From positions 2,480,001 through 2,544,000 of the forward strand of contig NW_024468912.1 of the NCBI RefSeq assembly GCF_011745365.1: a DNA stretch of 64,000 bases, read 5' to 3'. Shown in pieces: positions 20,654-30,699 of this stretch. Origin of the DNA: Cryphonectria parasitica EP155 (Eukaryota; Ascomycota; Sordariomycetes; Diaporthales; Cryphonectriaceae). The notes under the pieces were generated by a model. It was not told where the DNA came from. It was given only the letters and a program-made list of their open reading frames with translations, and searched no databases. The position numbers and the translations under genes are program-made. Position 1 is the stretch's first letter. Every line of letters starts with the position of its first letter.

Positions 20654-22395
20654 ATGAACTACTTATAGAAGTTAATATATCCAAGAAAAAATCTAATATT
20701 CCTAATATTTCTGAGAACTAGCTAGTTTCTGATAGCTTTCACTTTATTCTTCTGTAGTTTGATATATCCCAGCTTGATTGTGAATCCGAGATAGTTGACT
20801 TTTTGTACGTGAAAGTAGCTCTTTGCAGATTTTACAAAAAGCTTTGCATTCTGAAGTATTTGCAATACTATTTCCACATATTTCTTATATTCTTTCAATA
20901 TTCGAGAGTAAATAAGAATATTATTGAAATAAGCAATAATGAACTGATTCAGATACTTGCATAGAATGTAATTAATTATTTTCTGAAATAAAGCTGGAGT
21001 ATTCATTAAACTAAAGAGCATAATCAAGTATTCGTAGTATTCATAGCGTATTCTGAAAGCAGTTTTCCATTCTTCTCCTTTCTTTACTCTAATCAGATTA
21101 TAAGCTTCTTTCAGATCCAGAGCTATAAATTACTATACTCCTTGCAACTTATTTTATAGTTTCTTGATGAGTAGCAATGGATATTAGTTCTTAATTGTAA
21201 TATCATTAAATTGCTTATAATTAATATATAGCTTAAGCTTGCTATTTTTCTTAAGTATAAATAGGATGGAGTATTCTGCTAGTAATTGCAATGATTATAT
21301 ATATTCTTTCTTAAGATTCTCATCGAGATACTCTTTAAATGCTTCTAGCTGCATCTTGTTTAATTCATAAATAAGAAAGAATTTGAGCTGTTTCTCTTCT
21401 TATAGCAGGATCTTGTGATTGTATGAGCTGTATTCTAGCAATCCTGTATTCAATTCTTTCTGGAATAGTTTCTTAAACTTATAATATTCTTATAATATAT
21501 TTGCAAGTATTGGTTCTAGTTCTTGTGCTGTTTCTGCTATCTGGAAGAATAGTAAATACTGTTGAGCGTGCTTCTTTTCTGATAGCGTTTTCGAGAGCTT
21601 TAAGCGTTCGCTTTGAGCTAAATCAAGCGCTTGAGAGCCTGATTTCGAGATTTTTCCTGTATAAGTTTATAATTCACATTCTGAAGCTTTTTCTTATTGC
21701 TTCGAAGCAAACTGATCTGCTAAGAGTCTTGCTTCTGTTATTTTGCTAATCTGTTAGCACTCTAGTACTGTTTGAATTCGCTTATTACTAGATTCTTTTT
21801 CTTAAACTGCTAGCTCTGCTAGTTTGGAAGTATATAGGAAGTTGTATGAAGCTTCTTTTCCTGAGTATTCTTTAATTACTAACTTCAATTCTGCGCTGTT
21901 AATTGTAATTATTTCTCTGGATATAGCTTGTTCTTATAAGATCTAGCTAGTAGTTCAATCAATTCGAGAATTGTATTCTTTGAGCTATAGAAGTTTTATA
22001 ATCAGCTTATGCTATGCTATATTCATAATATCAAAGGAAGCTCTAGTTATACATTCTTGAATCAAAATAGATAGATAATTAATTTTCTTATTAATTACTT
22101 CTTAGTTATATGCAACAGGTTATTCTTCTATGATACTAAGAGTGTATAAGTATTTCTTTCATTTTTATTGTAGTTATGCTTAATTGATAATATATGGAAA
22201 TATAAAGTTTCTCTAAGCGCTACTGTTTAATAGTATGCTGCACTTATATTCTTAAATGTATATATTGAACTTGATATAAGCATAATCTGTCTTAAAAGCT
22301 TTATATAGAAATCATTCTAATCTGATTATCTGCAGTTTTTTTATAAGCGATTCTGTTCTTTTGAGTTTGTTGAGAACTGCTTATCTTTCTAAGCT
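20654..22395 (-). pseudogene. pol: I-e pol, N-terminal part (protease, RT)
   Basis: This is the start of I-e pol, split from 15571-17523 by IV-B. RT is legible at 20722-21027 in one open stretch: LFSLMNTPALFQKIINYIL, then Q-F-I-I-A-Y-F-N-N-I-L-I-Y-S, so the catalytic Asp pair is Asn-Asn. Further on comes the RT fingers region (about 21050-21300), then the linker and protease (about 22200-22260). The 82-codon plus-strand frame at 21501-21749 is a shadow. It contains many stops and is inactive. Confidence 0.83.
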
Positions 22396-24446
22396 CGCTT
22401 TGCTGCTTTTTAAGCAAGCTTCTTAGCTTGCTTTTGCTTATATTATTATTATTTCTGATCTTTCTTCTGTTAATGCTAGTTGCAAATCTTATTATTGATA
22501 TAAATTATATAGAGTATTGTTTTGTATTGCTATTATTTTATTTTCTTGTTTATGCATTGCATAGAGCAGTTGTTTGATAGTTCGATATATATATTATAGT
22601 ACTATCTGTTGAGAATTTCTCTGAAGCAGAGTTTTGGTTTTTCAATAGCTTGAAGGATTTATTCTGATTCTCTGATGAGGAACTATTCGTATTGCATCTT
22701 GTCTAAGAAATGCATTCTGCAGCTATAATAGATGCAGGAGATTCAAGCTAGTTCGTAATGTAAGCTGTAAAGTAAACTAATCCGAGGATCTTTATCTTAT
22801 TATGCTTCGATGTTTTGCAAGAGGATGCAGATGAAAAGCTTCTCTAATCCTATTCTATAAATAAGATATTCAATCTATATTATTTCCTTATTTTATCTAA
22901 TGCTAAAGAGAAATCTTTTTATAAGCTTCTTGGATTTATTATTTATAGAAGACTTCAGTGAATTATTAGATTATTTATTCTAGCTTAATCTTTCCATTGC
23001 TTGAGAAGTATTTTCAATATCATTTAAGTATTTATACTAATAATCAAGAGAGTACTATCCTTTATTCATTTCTCTGATTATAATACTTAGTGCAAATAAT
23101 AGAGAATAGCGAAGAGCATTATTATTAAGCCCTTCCTCCAGCATCTGAATGCTTCGTTTAGTAATATTGGAGCAGTTCGAATTGTTGCTGCTTGTAATCA
23201 TGCTAAGCATATACTCTCGCTCTGCTATCGCTATTTGCCTGTAGCGCTTAGATTTCTGAGAGAACTATTCTAAATCTTTCTTACTCAAAAGATATATTAA
23301 GCAGTTATCATTATAGCAGAATGTTCAGCTGAGATTTCTATAATCAATAGAATCCAATACTTGCTCTAAGAAGATGTTTTTGCTCAGTTGATTGAATTTC
23401 TGTTGTTAAGCAATATTCACCTAGTATCCTTTCTAAACTGATTGCTATTTGTTCTTTCAGAATTGATAGCAGTTACATGCAATATATCTCTATTTATTGC
23501 AATTATAGCAAGTAATGCTATTCCTCTTGCTATACTGCTTATTAGCAGCATTAAGTTTTATAGAACTAGCATGCATAGTATTACTCTAAGCTATACTGCT
23601 ATATTAATTGCTATTCTTATTTTAAAGTTTCTTGCTTATATTAGCTGAAAATTTCCAAGTTTAGCTTTCTTCTTTCTTGGATTTCTTTACTCATTATTCA
23701 TATAGATAGTTATTAATACAGATAGCTTGATTAGAAAATATTATAAAGTTCTCTAGCTAATTCTATTTAAAGATTTTATTCTTAATATTATCCTTAAATC
23801 TCTTATAATAGTATTTCATAAGATTCTTGTTTTCTTATAGAAATCTTACTAAAAGCTGCTTGAATCTAATTATATAAGCAAAAGCTAACTTAGTTTATCT
23901 GAGATTTATAAGCTGCTAAGCTATAATGCATTCTTCGTTGGAATTATTAAAGATTTTCTTGAAAGCTTTCTCGAAGCTTTCAAAAGAATCAAATATATTC
24001 TTAATACTCTGGATATGCGCATCGGGATTATTCTAATGCTTCAAGTAGTTGCATAGAGAAAGCTTGTATCAGATAAGAGCATCCTTTTCGAAACGAGTTC
24101 CTGCAAGAATAACTTTCTCAGATTCCTTAATAAACTAAGTTTCGTAATACAGAAAATACGCTCTATAGTAAATAAGGAATCTATGCAGCATCTTTTAATT
24201 GCTATTATATATAGCAAGCTTATCCATCTTATATGCTTTTCCAGTACTACTAATGATTGCAGAGATAAACTGCGCCTGCTGAGCCTGTTGAGCTAGCTAA
24301 GCTTGTTGGTTGGCGATGGTAGCGCTCTGAGCTTGCTGTTGCTTATGTAGATCCTGAATACGCTAAGTAAGCTGGTATACCTGATTAACTAATTCTTCCT
24401 GAGTAGAAGCATGCAAGAATAAAGGAGTTCCTGAAGAAGCTATCAT
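22395..24446 (-). pseudogene. gag: I-e gag, RIP-degraded
   Basis: This is the capsid/nucleocapsid gene. The start ATG (24446-24444) is retained and begins M-I-A-S-S-G-T-P. The CCHC knuckle lies at about 23510-23468 on the minus strand (C-Y-N-C-N-K; the His position is lost). As in I-c, the frame continues about 340 codons beyond the knuckle before the -1 switch to pol. Stops sit at Gln and Trp positions throughout. The hydrophobic plus-strand frame at 23442-23648 is its antisense shadow. Confidence 0.82.
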
Positions 24447-24502
24447 ATTCCGTATTGCTTAAGAGGATACACTGAACCGTTCTTGAACAAGAGTTATCAA
24501 AA

Positions 24503-24958
24503 TGTAATAAGCACTGCAGCAATCCGAAGATTCCAAAATATATAAAGAGAGTTTATGCTAACAAGAGCAGTATTAAAGTGCTAAGTTCTTGAATACGGAA
24601 CTGTACAAGTCTTAGTAAGCGATGCAAGTATTCACTGCTTTTGGAGCTATTAGAGTAGAGAGTAATCTGATACTTAGATTGATAACTGAAGAGCTATATA
24701 CTGAATTCATCTAATGGTAATGAATGTGTTCTTATATATTCAGCTCTTCAGTATGGATATGTTGGATAGCAATATATTCAAGTTATTCTGCTAGCTCTGG
24801 ATAGCATATATCCGAAGCTATTCTTCCTGATTAGCTGTGCTTATAATCCTAACCCTGAGTTATATAATCAATGCTTTGTTAGAACGTTGAGTCCTTGACA
24901 CCTGGTCCCTGTTACTCGTGACCTGTTCTGTGACCTGCATGTTGGATGAGTTATAACA
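24503..24958 (-). repeat. I-e 5' LTR
   Basis: This 456 bp LTR runs from TGTAATAAG to GTTATAACA on the plus strand. Read in element sense, its AGTTATCAA segment is exactly complementary to TTGATAACT just after the LTR. This is a different sequence from I-c but again a perfect pairing. Confidence 0.92.
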
Positions 24959-25496
24959 TAATAGCTAAAAGAATACTATTCCTTATTCATATCTCTGATT
25001 ATAATACTTAGTATAAGCAATAAAGAGCATTGAAAGATATTATTACTAAGCTCTTCTTTCAATGCCTGAATACTCTATTCCACAATATTAGAGCAGTTCG
25101 AATTGCTACTCATAAGAATGCTGAATATATACTCTTGCTCTACTATTGCTATTTATCTGCAGCGCTGAAGCTTCTGAGGAAATTATTCTGATTCTTTCTT
25201 ACTCAAGAGATATATTAAGCAGTTGTTGTTATAGCAGAATGTTTAGCTGAAACTTCTATAATCAATAGAATTCAATACTTGCTTCAAGAAGTTGTTTTTG
25301 CTTAGTTGATTGGATTTCTATTATTAAGCAATATTTATCTAGCATTCTTTCTGAACTAATTGCTATTTATTCTTTCAGAGTTAATAGTAATTATATGCAA
25401 TATATTCTTATTTGTTGCAGTTATAGCAAGTAATGCTATTTCTTTTGCTATACTGCTTATTAGTAGTATCGAGTTTTATGAAATTAGCATGCATAG
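24959..25496 (-). pseudogene. gag: I-d gag, middle fragment
   Basis: This is part of gag on the minus strand, from the post-knuckle region to just past the CCHC knuckle toward the N-terminus. The knuckle lies at about 25390-25435 on the plus strand as GCAATATATTC...TTGCAG. It is truncated at 25496 by the family II LTR. The hydrophobic plus-strand frame starting at 25360 is a shadow that runs on into the LTR. Confidence 0.75.
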
Positions 25497-25815
25497 TGAA
25501 CCAGAACTAGGGCGCCATCGCCTTCGAAAGAAAAAGGAACAAACAGCTGCTGAAGCAATGGGCAAGAGCTCGTGCAACCCAAGCGTGCCTATACAGATGA
25601 GAACAGCAAACTAAGGCTATACAAGTACAAGAACAGAATGAAAAACCTGTCTTAGATCTATCCAAAGGGTTTAAAATTGAAAAGAAGAGAAAGAATGCTT
25701 CATTCTTGCTTATAGCTAAAGAATTTGAAAAGTAGATGGTATTCTTTATATGTATGAGGATTCTTGATCCACTATACTCCATATTCCACGGATTATTACT
25801 CTGGCTACTACAACA
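25497..25815 (-). repeat. Family II 3' LTR
   Basis: This 319 bp LTR reads TGAACC...CAACA on the plus strand (TGTTG...GGTTCA in element sense). It has the same length as its partner at 45367-45685, and I noticed mostly transition differences. Confidence 0.85.
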
Positions 25816-26399
25816 GTTCTTTCTCAGCAACTTTCTTCCAAAGTTGCAATAAGTTCAATGATATGCTAGATCTGATCAAAGGAAGATAAAGTAAAGAAAT
25901 AAAGAATTCATTACAAATTGCTAAAGAAAATACTGCAAACTAAACTATTCTTCTAATTCAATTCTTATATCTCTTCTTATTACTTAAGCTATTATTCAAA
26001 TTAATATAGGAGTATTAATATCTATCTTTAATTCATTTGTAATATGAGTATGATCTGGATAGATTCTAATGCTGATTTCTTTTCTGTTTCTGTTTGCTTT
26101 CAAATTCTGCTTAAGCAGTAGCAGTAGCAGCAGTTCTCTTCTGATTCTGCATTCTTATTCGATGGATTCTTTTGCAGTTCGCTTTATATATATTCATCTT
26201 AATAGCATAATTAAATTCTATTTAGTTCGAAGAACTTACTAAGAGCTTAATAGGATTAAGGCTATGAAGCTTATTTCATAGAAGCATATAAAGCTTCTGA
26301 GGTTTATTAGGAAAACTGAGAGACATAATATTGCTGCTTCTCAATCTCTAATGCAATAAAACTTTAGTAGCATATCTAAGCTTAGCTGTTTGCTGCATT
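25816..26399. other. Family II 3' untranslated region
   Basis: A purine-rich stretch in element sense (GCTGAGAAAGAAC) adjoins the 3' LTR and may be the polypurine tract. The rest is AT-rich. No frame is convincing, although plus-strand coding-like text begins within it. Confidence 0.45.
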
Positions 26400-26671
26400 A
26401 ACAGATTGATTATCAGTTCTAAACTAATAAGCATTTCTTAAGATAAAGAGAAGTAAGAATTGGTAGGAGTTTCAAATGGAAATCAACTTAACTCTAAGCT
26501 AATACTACATTCTCTTGATGAATGCAAGATTAAGCTAGCTAAAGCTATGCTTTCTTGAAACTATTATCTTGATAGAACTAGGCTGAATGCTCTACTCGCT
26601 CTGAAATCCTCCAGAGCAAAGGCTGATATATTTCTTCTCATTCTGTTGAAATCGCTTTCAATAAACAGTTC

Positions 26672-26800
26672 TGTAATGATCGGTGGTGGAAGGTGCCACT
26701 GTACTACATAGATCAAAAGATCAGCAGATATTCGAACTCGCCGTTCGAATATTCCTTCCAACCGTACATATAGTTTATGCCTGGACCACGGGCCATAACA
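26672..26800 (-). repeat. Mini-element 3' LTR (129 bp)
   Basis: It contains a perfect inverted repeat, ATATTCGAAC / GTTCGAATAT, around TCGCC (26728-26752). In element sense, CTATATG lies about 25-30 bases upstream of GCGAGTTCGAATAT. Confidence 0.93.
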
Positions 26801-26942
26801 CTATCTCCCTCCTCACATTGGTTCGTCCCGAACCAAACGGAGGTGTACGGCCGACCCCCAGATCTACACTAACTATTGGGTGACAAGGCCAATCAGCTTA
26901 GCAGTCGCGACCTGTGAGCACAAACGGGAAAAACCCGCTCAA

Positions 26943-26960
26943 GTGGGGGCTCGAACCCAC
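26943..26960 (-). other. tRNA-like T-arm / B box inside the mini-element
   Basis: On the minus strand a GTGGG stem, a 7-base loop TTCGAGC and a CCCAC-type stem form a T-arm, and GGGTTCGAGCCC fits an RNA polymerase III B box. A weak anticodon-arm-like hairpin with CAT in the loop precedes it. No matching acceptor or D arm is present, so this is a tRNA-derived fragment, not a tRNA gene. Confidence 0.5.
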
Positions 26961-26980
26961 AACCTTGAGATATGCACCCA

Positions 26981-26996
26981 GCGAGTTCGAATATGA
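26981..26996 (-). other. Candidate self-priming site of the mini-element
   Basis: In element sense, ATATTCGAACTCGC begins two bases after the 5' LTR. It is perfectly complementary over 14 bases to GCGAGTTCGAATAT inside the LTR (reverse of 27053-27066), which itself lies just downstream of a TATA-like motif. Confidence 0.55.
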
Positions 26997-27125
26997 TGTA
27001 ATGATCGGTGGTGGAAGGTGCCACTGTACTACATAGATCAAAAGATCAGCAGATATTCGAACTCGCCGTTCGAATATTCCTTCCAACCGTACATATAGTT
27101 TATGCCTGAACCACGGGCCATAACA
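26997..27125 (-). repeat. Mini-element 5' LTR (129 bp)
   Basis: Identical by eye to 26672-26800 except for one G/A (CTGGACC versus CTGAACC). It is followed by AGTTC. Confidence 0.93.
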
Positions 27126-30048
27126 AGTTCAAGCAAATCTGCAACTCTTCCTACAAAGAAGATAATATTCAGCTTATAGATTATATTCAGTATCTTATTA
27201 GCTTCTACTTATACAGCTTTGTATTCTTGAAGTAAAGCATTCCTTCTTAATAGCTAATTAGAATATTGTATATAATTGCTATATCTCAGCTTATAGAAGA
27301 AAGCTTAGCAGTGCAAGCTTATCATAGCTATCTCCGTATTCCATTCTTTCATATTTTGTACAATCTCTCTATAGTTAAGATAAAGAGCTTGCTTTCAGTC
27401 TGGATAGCTACTAAATGATTAATAGAAATCAGTAGATTTTAGAATTTGAAGGTGAAACAGTTTGATTGCATAAAGCAGAGCTGCATTCGAATTATTATTT
27501 AGCAATATAGTTGGAATATTCTCAAAATCCCAATCCTGATTAGCTTTAGCACTTCTGAGCTAATTATTCAGATAGTGCTTGCTTATATAAGCTAGTAGGA
27601 TATTGCTGGATTTGTATATAGCAATATAAAATCCTTTTTCAGTCTTTATATTAAGCTAAAACAGAGTATAAGCTGAAGTTGCTGTATTAACTGAAAGGAA
27701 AACTCATAAGCATTTCTATTTAGCTTTATATTTGAGCAGATCCTCCTTATTAAGAATATTAGAAGAGCTAAATAGATAAGCTATTAATGGAATATAAAGG
27801 CATCCTATTAAGAATATATCTTGTTGATTATATTAAGCATAATAATGAAAAACAGCTATAGCATGCTGCAAACTAATATCTTAAGAAACTTCTGTATCTA
27901 AGAATCCAATCAGATTATAGATATTGAGAAGGTATTTGAAAGAATTAGTACTGAAGATTGTAAGCAAGTATGACTTGTAAGGGAGTAATCCTGAGAAATA
28001 CTTCTCAATGAGTTCTGTTGCTAGATAATTTTCTTCGTTCCTTAAACTAAAGTAGAGCGAACAACTCTTAATCACTTCAGTTAGGTATAGCGCTCTGGGA
28101 AAGATAGTTCGAAAGCAGTAGATCTTGGTTATTCAGTTTCCTTAGCTATACTGAACAGATGAGAATAAAGAGTATTTGAATTCGGCTATTGCTGCTAAGT
28201 TGAAAGGAAAGTAAAAAGGGAAGAATAGCTTTATTGAAAGATAAGCAATTGCGAGAGAGGTTTGCAAAAGTATAAAATCAAGAGATTAAGAGAGTATTAA
28301 CTGAGGAAGAAAGATAGAAAAGAATGTAGCTTTAGCCAGAGAATCTATTAAGGAAGATGATATTATATAAGCAAAGCAGTTAATAATTTGCTCTGATATC
28401 GGTATATAAGTTTGGAGCAGTATTAATGAGGAAGAAAAAAGAGTGTATATATGCTTGAGAAAGATAGTTGTAAAGAGATTGAAGGAGGAAGAAGAATAGC
28501 TGGCTGCGAGTATGAATGAAATAGCTAATTTATCTTATCTAGCAACTATTCAAGTGATTTACTGCTTTCCATTTGTTATAAAGCAAACAGCTTTACTCTT
28601 AACTAGATAGAAGCTATTTAGCAATAAACTGAATAGAAGATGTAATAACTCAGTTGGATATATTTGTTACTCATTGCTATCTTATTAATCTTTAGCAATC
28701 TGTTTAATAATCTCTTTCTTAGTTCATCTTGCTTTTCAATTCGTTCTTTGCATAATAACTTCTTCTTCTGTTAATCTTCCCTTGCTCAGCTCTGCAATAT
28801 GCTCAAGATATCTCGAATTGTTACTGATGCTGTTTTCTCTTCGCATGTAAATATTGCTTCTTAAGAGATTAATAAGATTTGAATCTGATTTTCTTCTTCA
28901 GTTCCTCCTTCTCAGAGCAGCAACTATTACTAGCTTAAGAATATTCATATCAATTTTCTTAATATTACAGACTTTAATACTATTAAAGAAGATCTTAGCT
29001 TAATATATGCTTCTTGGAATATTTAAAGTAATATTATATTTTGGAATAACTTACTGCTAAGCTTTAGCTTTGCTGCTTATTTTGCAAAGCTGAATAATAA
29101 GAATTCTATTAAACTAAATTCTATTATAGTATATAAAGCTAGTTGAAAGCTTTTCAGCAAGTATCTTACTTGCATCTTCTTCTAATCTAAGCAAATAAAT
29201 TCTCTTCTTATTCAGTTCTATAATTAGCATAATTTAATCTCTTGCAATTGCTGCTCTTATTAGTATGCTATTGCTTGCATATCTGTTTAGAAGCAGCAGA
29301 TTAATATTAACTAGCTTTTCCTAGAATGCATCTCAATAGAAAGCTTCTTCAATAGGAAGTGCAGCAACTGTATTTATTATACAGAGTCTAAGTATGATTA
29401 TATCAAAAACTTTTCTTGTATTAAAGAATGCAGTATATAAATAAGATTCTCATTCTAATATTCTTAATCAGATTTGAGCATATACTAATTATTATTCTTC
29501 TTGCAGTATCAGCACTCGTTTTACTAATTCAGCTCTCGATATATAATCGAGATAGATTCTCAAGTTAATTCCAATACTAATATTAAGCATATTATCAAAG
29601 CTTAATATAAGCTTATATAGAATAAAGATATTATATATAATCAGATTAAATAAGTTTCTCTTATGCTAAGAAAATGATATTCATAGAATATTATAAGTCT
29701 TATAACTGATTATAGTTGCAATGCTTAAGAAGATTATTATTAATTTTATCTGCATAGATTGGTAAGAAGAGTACTACTTCTTCTGCTTCTAAGAAGGAAG
29801 TATCTGGGTTTGAGCAGGCAGCTTTACAATCTGTATCTTGCAGCAAGAATAAAAGCAAGAGCAAAGCTGTAATAGAATCTCGTATTGAGAAATAAGCTAA
29901 GTTTGTTTAGTTTCAAGATTCTTTCTCTATTTTTGATAATGATTCTTTAGCAAATAATATGAATAATATAAATCTAAATAGGATAAGAAGAGAGCTATTG
30001 AATGATATTTACGGATATTCTGGTAATGAGAATAATATATAAAAGTAA

Positions 30049-30699
30049 GGGATTTCTATAGATTGCAGTATTTCTTTAGCGCTCTGCATTTTTTATGTAT
30101 TGCATTCTAATATACTGTAATTTTTGAATAATGAAAATAGCTTTAGAGCTAGTTAATATGCTCTATGCTGGATGCTTTGAAATTTTTAAGTGAATTTACA
30201 GTATTCTGTAGCAAGTAATAGCAAATAATACTTTATTCCTTCTTTCTCAGCAAAACATATGAGATGGAATAGAAAAAATGAAAAGAAAACGTATTTTGCA
30301 AACAAAAAGGAAATATGAATAGAAAGAAATCAACTTCCTCTATAAGCTAGGAATGCTGATTTAGTTGGGATTGGTATAAACATTTCACTTTTATTTACTT
30401 TCTTCTATTCTCGCTTTTCCTTCTCTGCTGCTTATATGAAATATTCACTATTACCAACTTTATTTCTATTCTTAGTATTATTATTCGCTTTAGTTGCTAG
30501 ATTAATAGTTTCTGAATCAGAACTGGTTTAGCTAAGCATAGAGTTGTGCTCAATAATGTCTGGAATTCAGAATATAGCATTATTGCTTAAATCTGCTTTC
30601 TGAACTTCGAGAATATTGTTATTTGATTCTCCTTGCTAGAAAGCTCTTATTGAATCCAGCTTTTCTGCTAATGATTAGCTAGATTAAAGCTTGATATCT
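30049..30699. other. Family II spacer between antisense region and integrase
   Basis: AT-rich sequence with no frame I can support on either strand. The end of pol and the 3' ends of the two convergent coding regions probably lie here. Confidence 0.5.

Larger units (their letters stand above)
14409..24958 (-). mobile_element. Family I copy I-e, complete but split by IV-B
   Basis: This is a full minus-strand chromovirus with 456 bp LTRs at 14409-14864 (3') and 24503-24958 (5'), flanked by a perfect TAATA duplication (14404-14408 and 24959-24963). Without IV-B and its duplicated ATGAA it is 7,415 bp. It inserted into gag of I-d. Confidence 0.92.
26672..27125 (-). mobile_element. Miniature LTR retrotransposon (TRIM/SMART-like), 454 bp
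   Basis: Two 129 bp direct LTRs (26672-26800 and 26997-27125) differ at one base by eye and flank a 196 bp interior. A perfect AGTTC duplication lies on both sides (26667-26671 and 27126-27130). In minus orientation the LTR reads TGTTATGGCC...GATCATTACA, and a polypurine tract (GTGAGGAGGGAGATAG) sits directly before the 3' LTR at about 26816-26801. There is no coding capacity. It is GC-rich and almost free of RIP inside a heavily mutated host. Its length is close to the minimum duplication length usually quoted for RIP, which could explain its escape. Confidence 0.92.
26400..30048 (+). pseudogene. Family II antisense coding-like region, about 1 kb codons, unknown
   Basis: On the plus strand, opposite to family II pol, long stretches read as protein once TAG/TAA are taken as former Gln codons. 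One frame runs from about 26400 to 28530: KLILHSLDECKIKLAKAMLS, then after the mini-element YLALYLSRSSLLRILEELNR, IRLxILRRYLKELVLKIVSK, and a Glu-rich EEEExLAASMNEI. Later blocks in other frames include IYASWNI, FWNNLLLSFSFAAYFAKLNN, and IGKKSTTSSASKKEVSGFEQ to a stop at 30046-30048. The frame changes suggest introns or frameshifts. I do not recognise the protein. It may be a captured gene or a family II accessory gene. Its position, convergent with pol, matches the accessory genes of families I and III. Confidence 0.5.

Noticed and set aside
26943..26996. A tRNA gene on the minus strand
   Set aside because: The T-arm is good, but the acceptor and D arms are missing and the anticodon stem has mismatches. 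It lies inside a mobile element interior.
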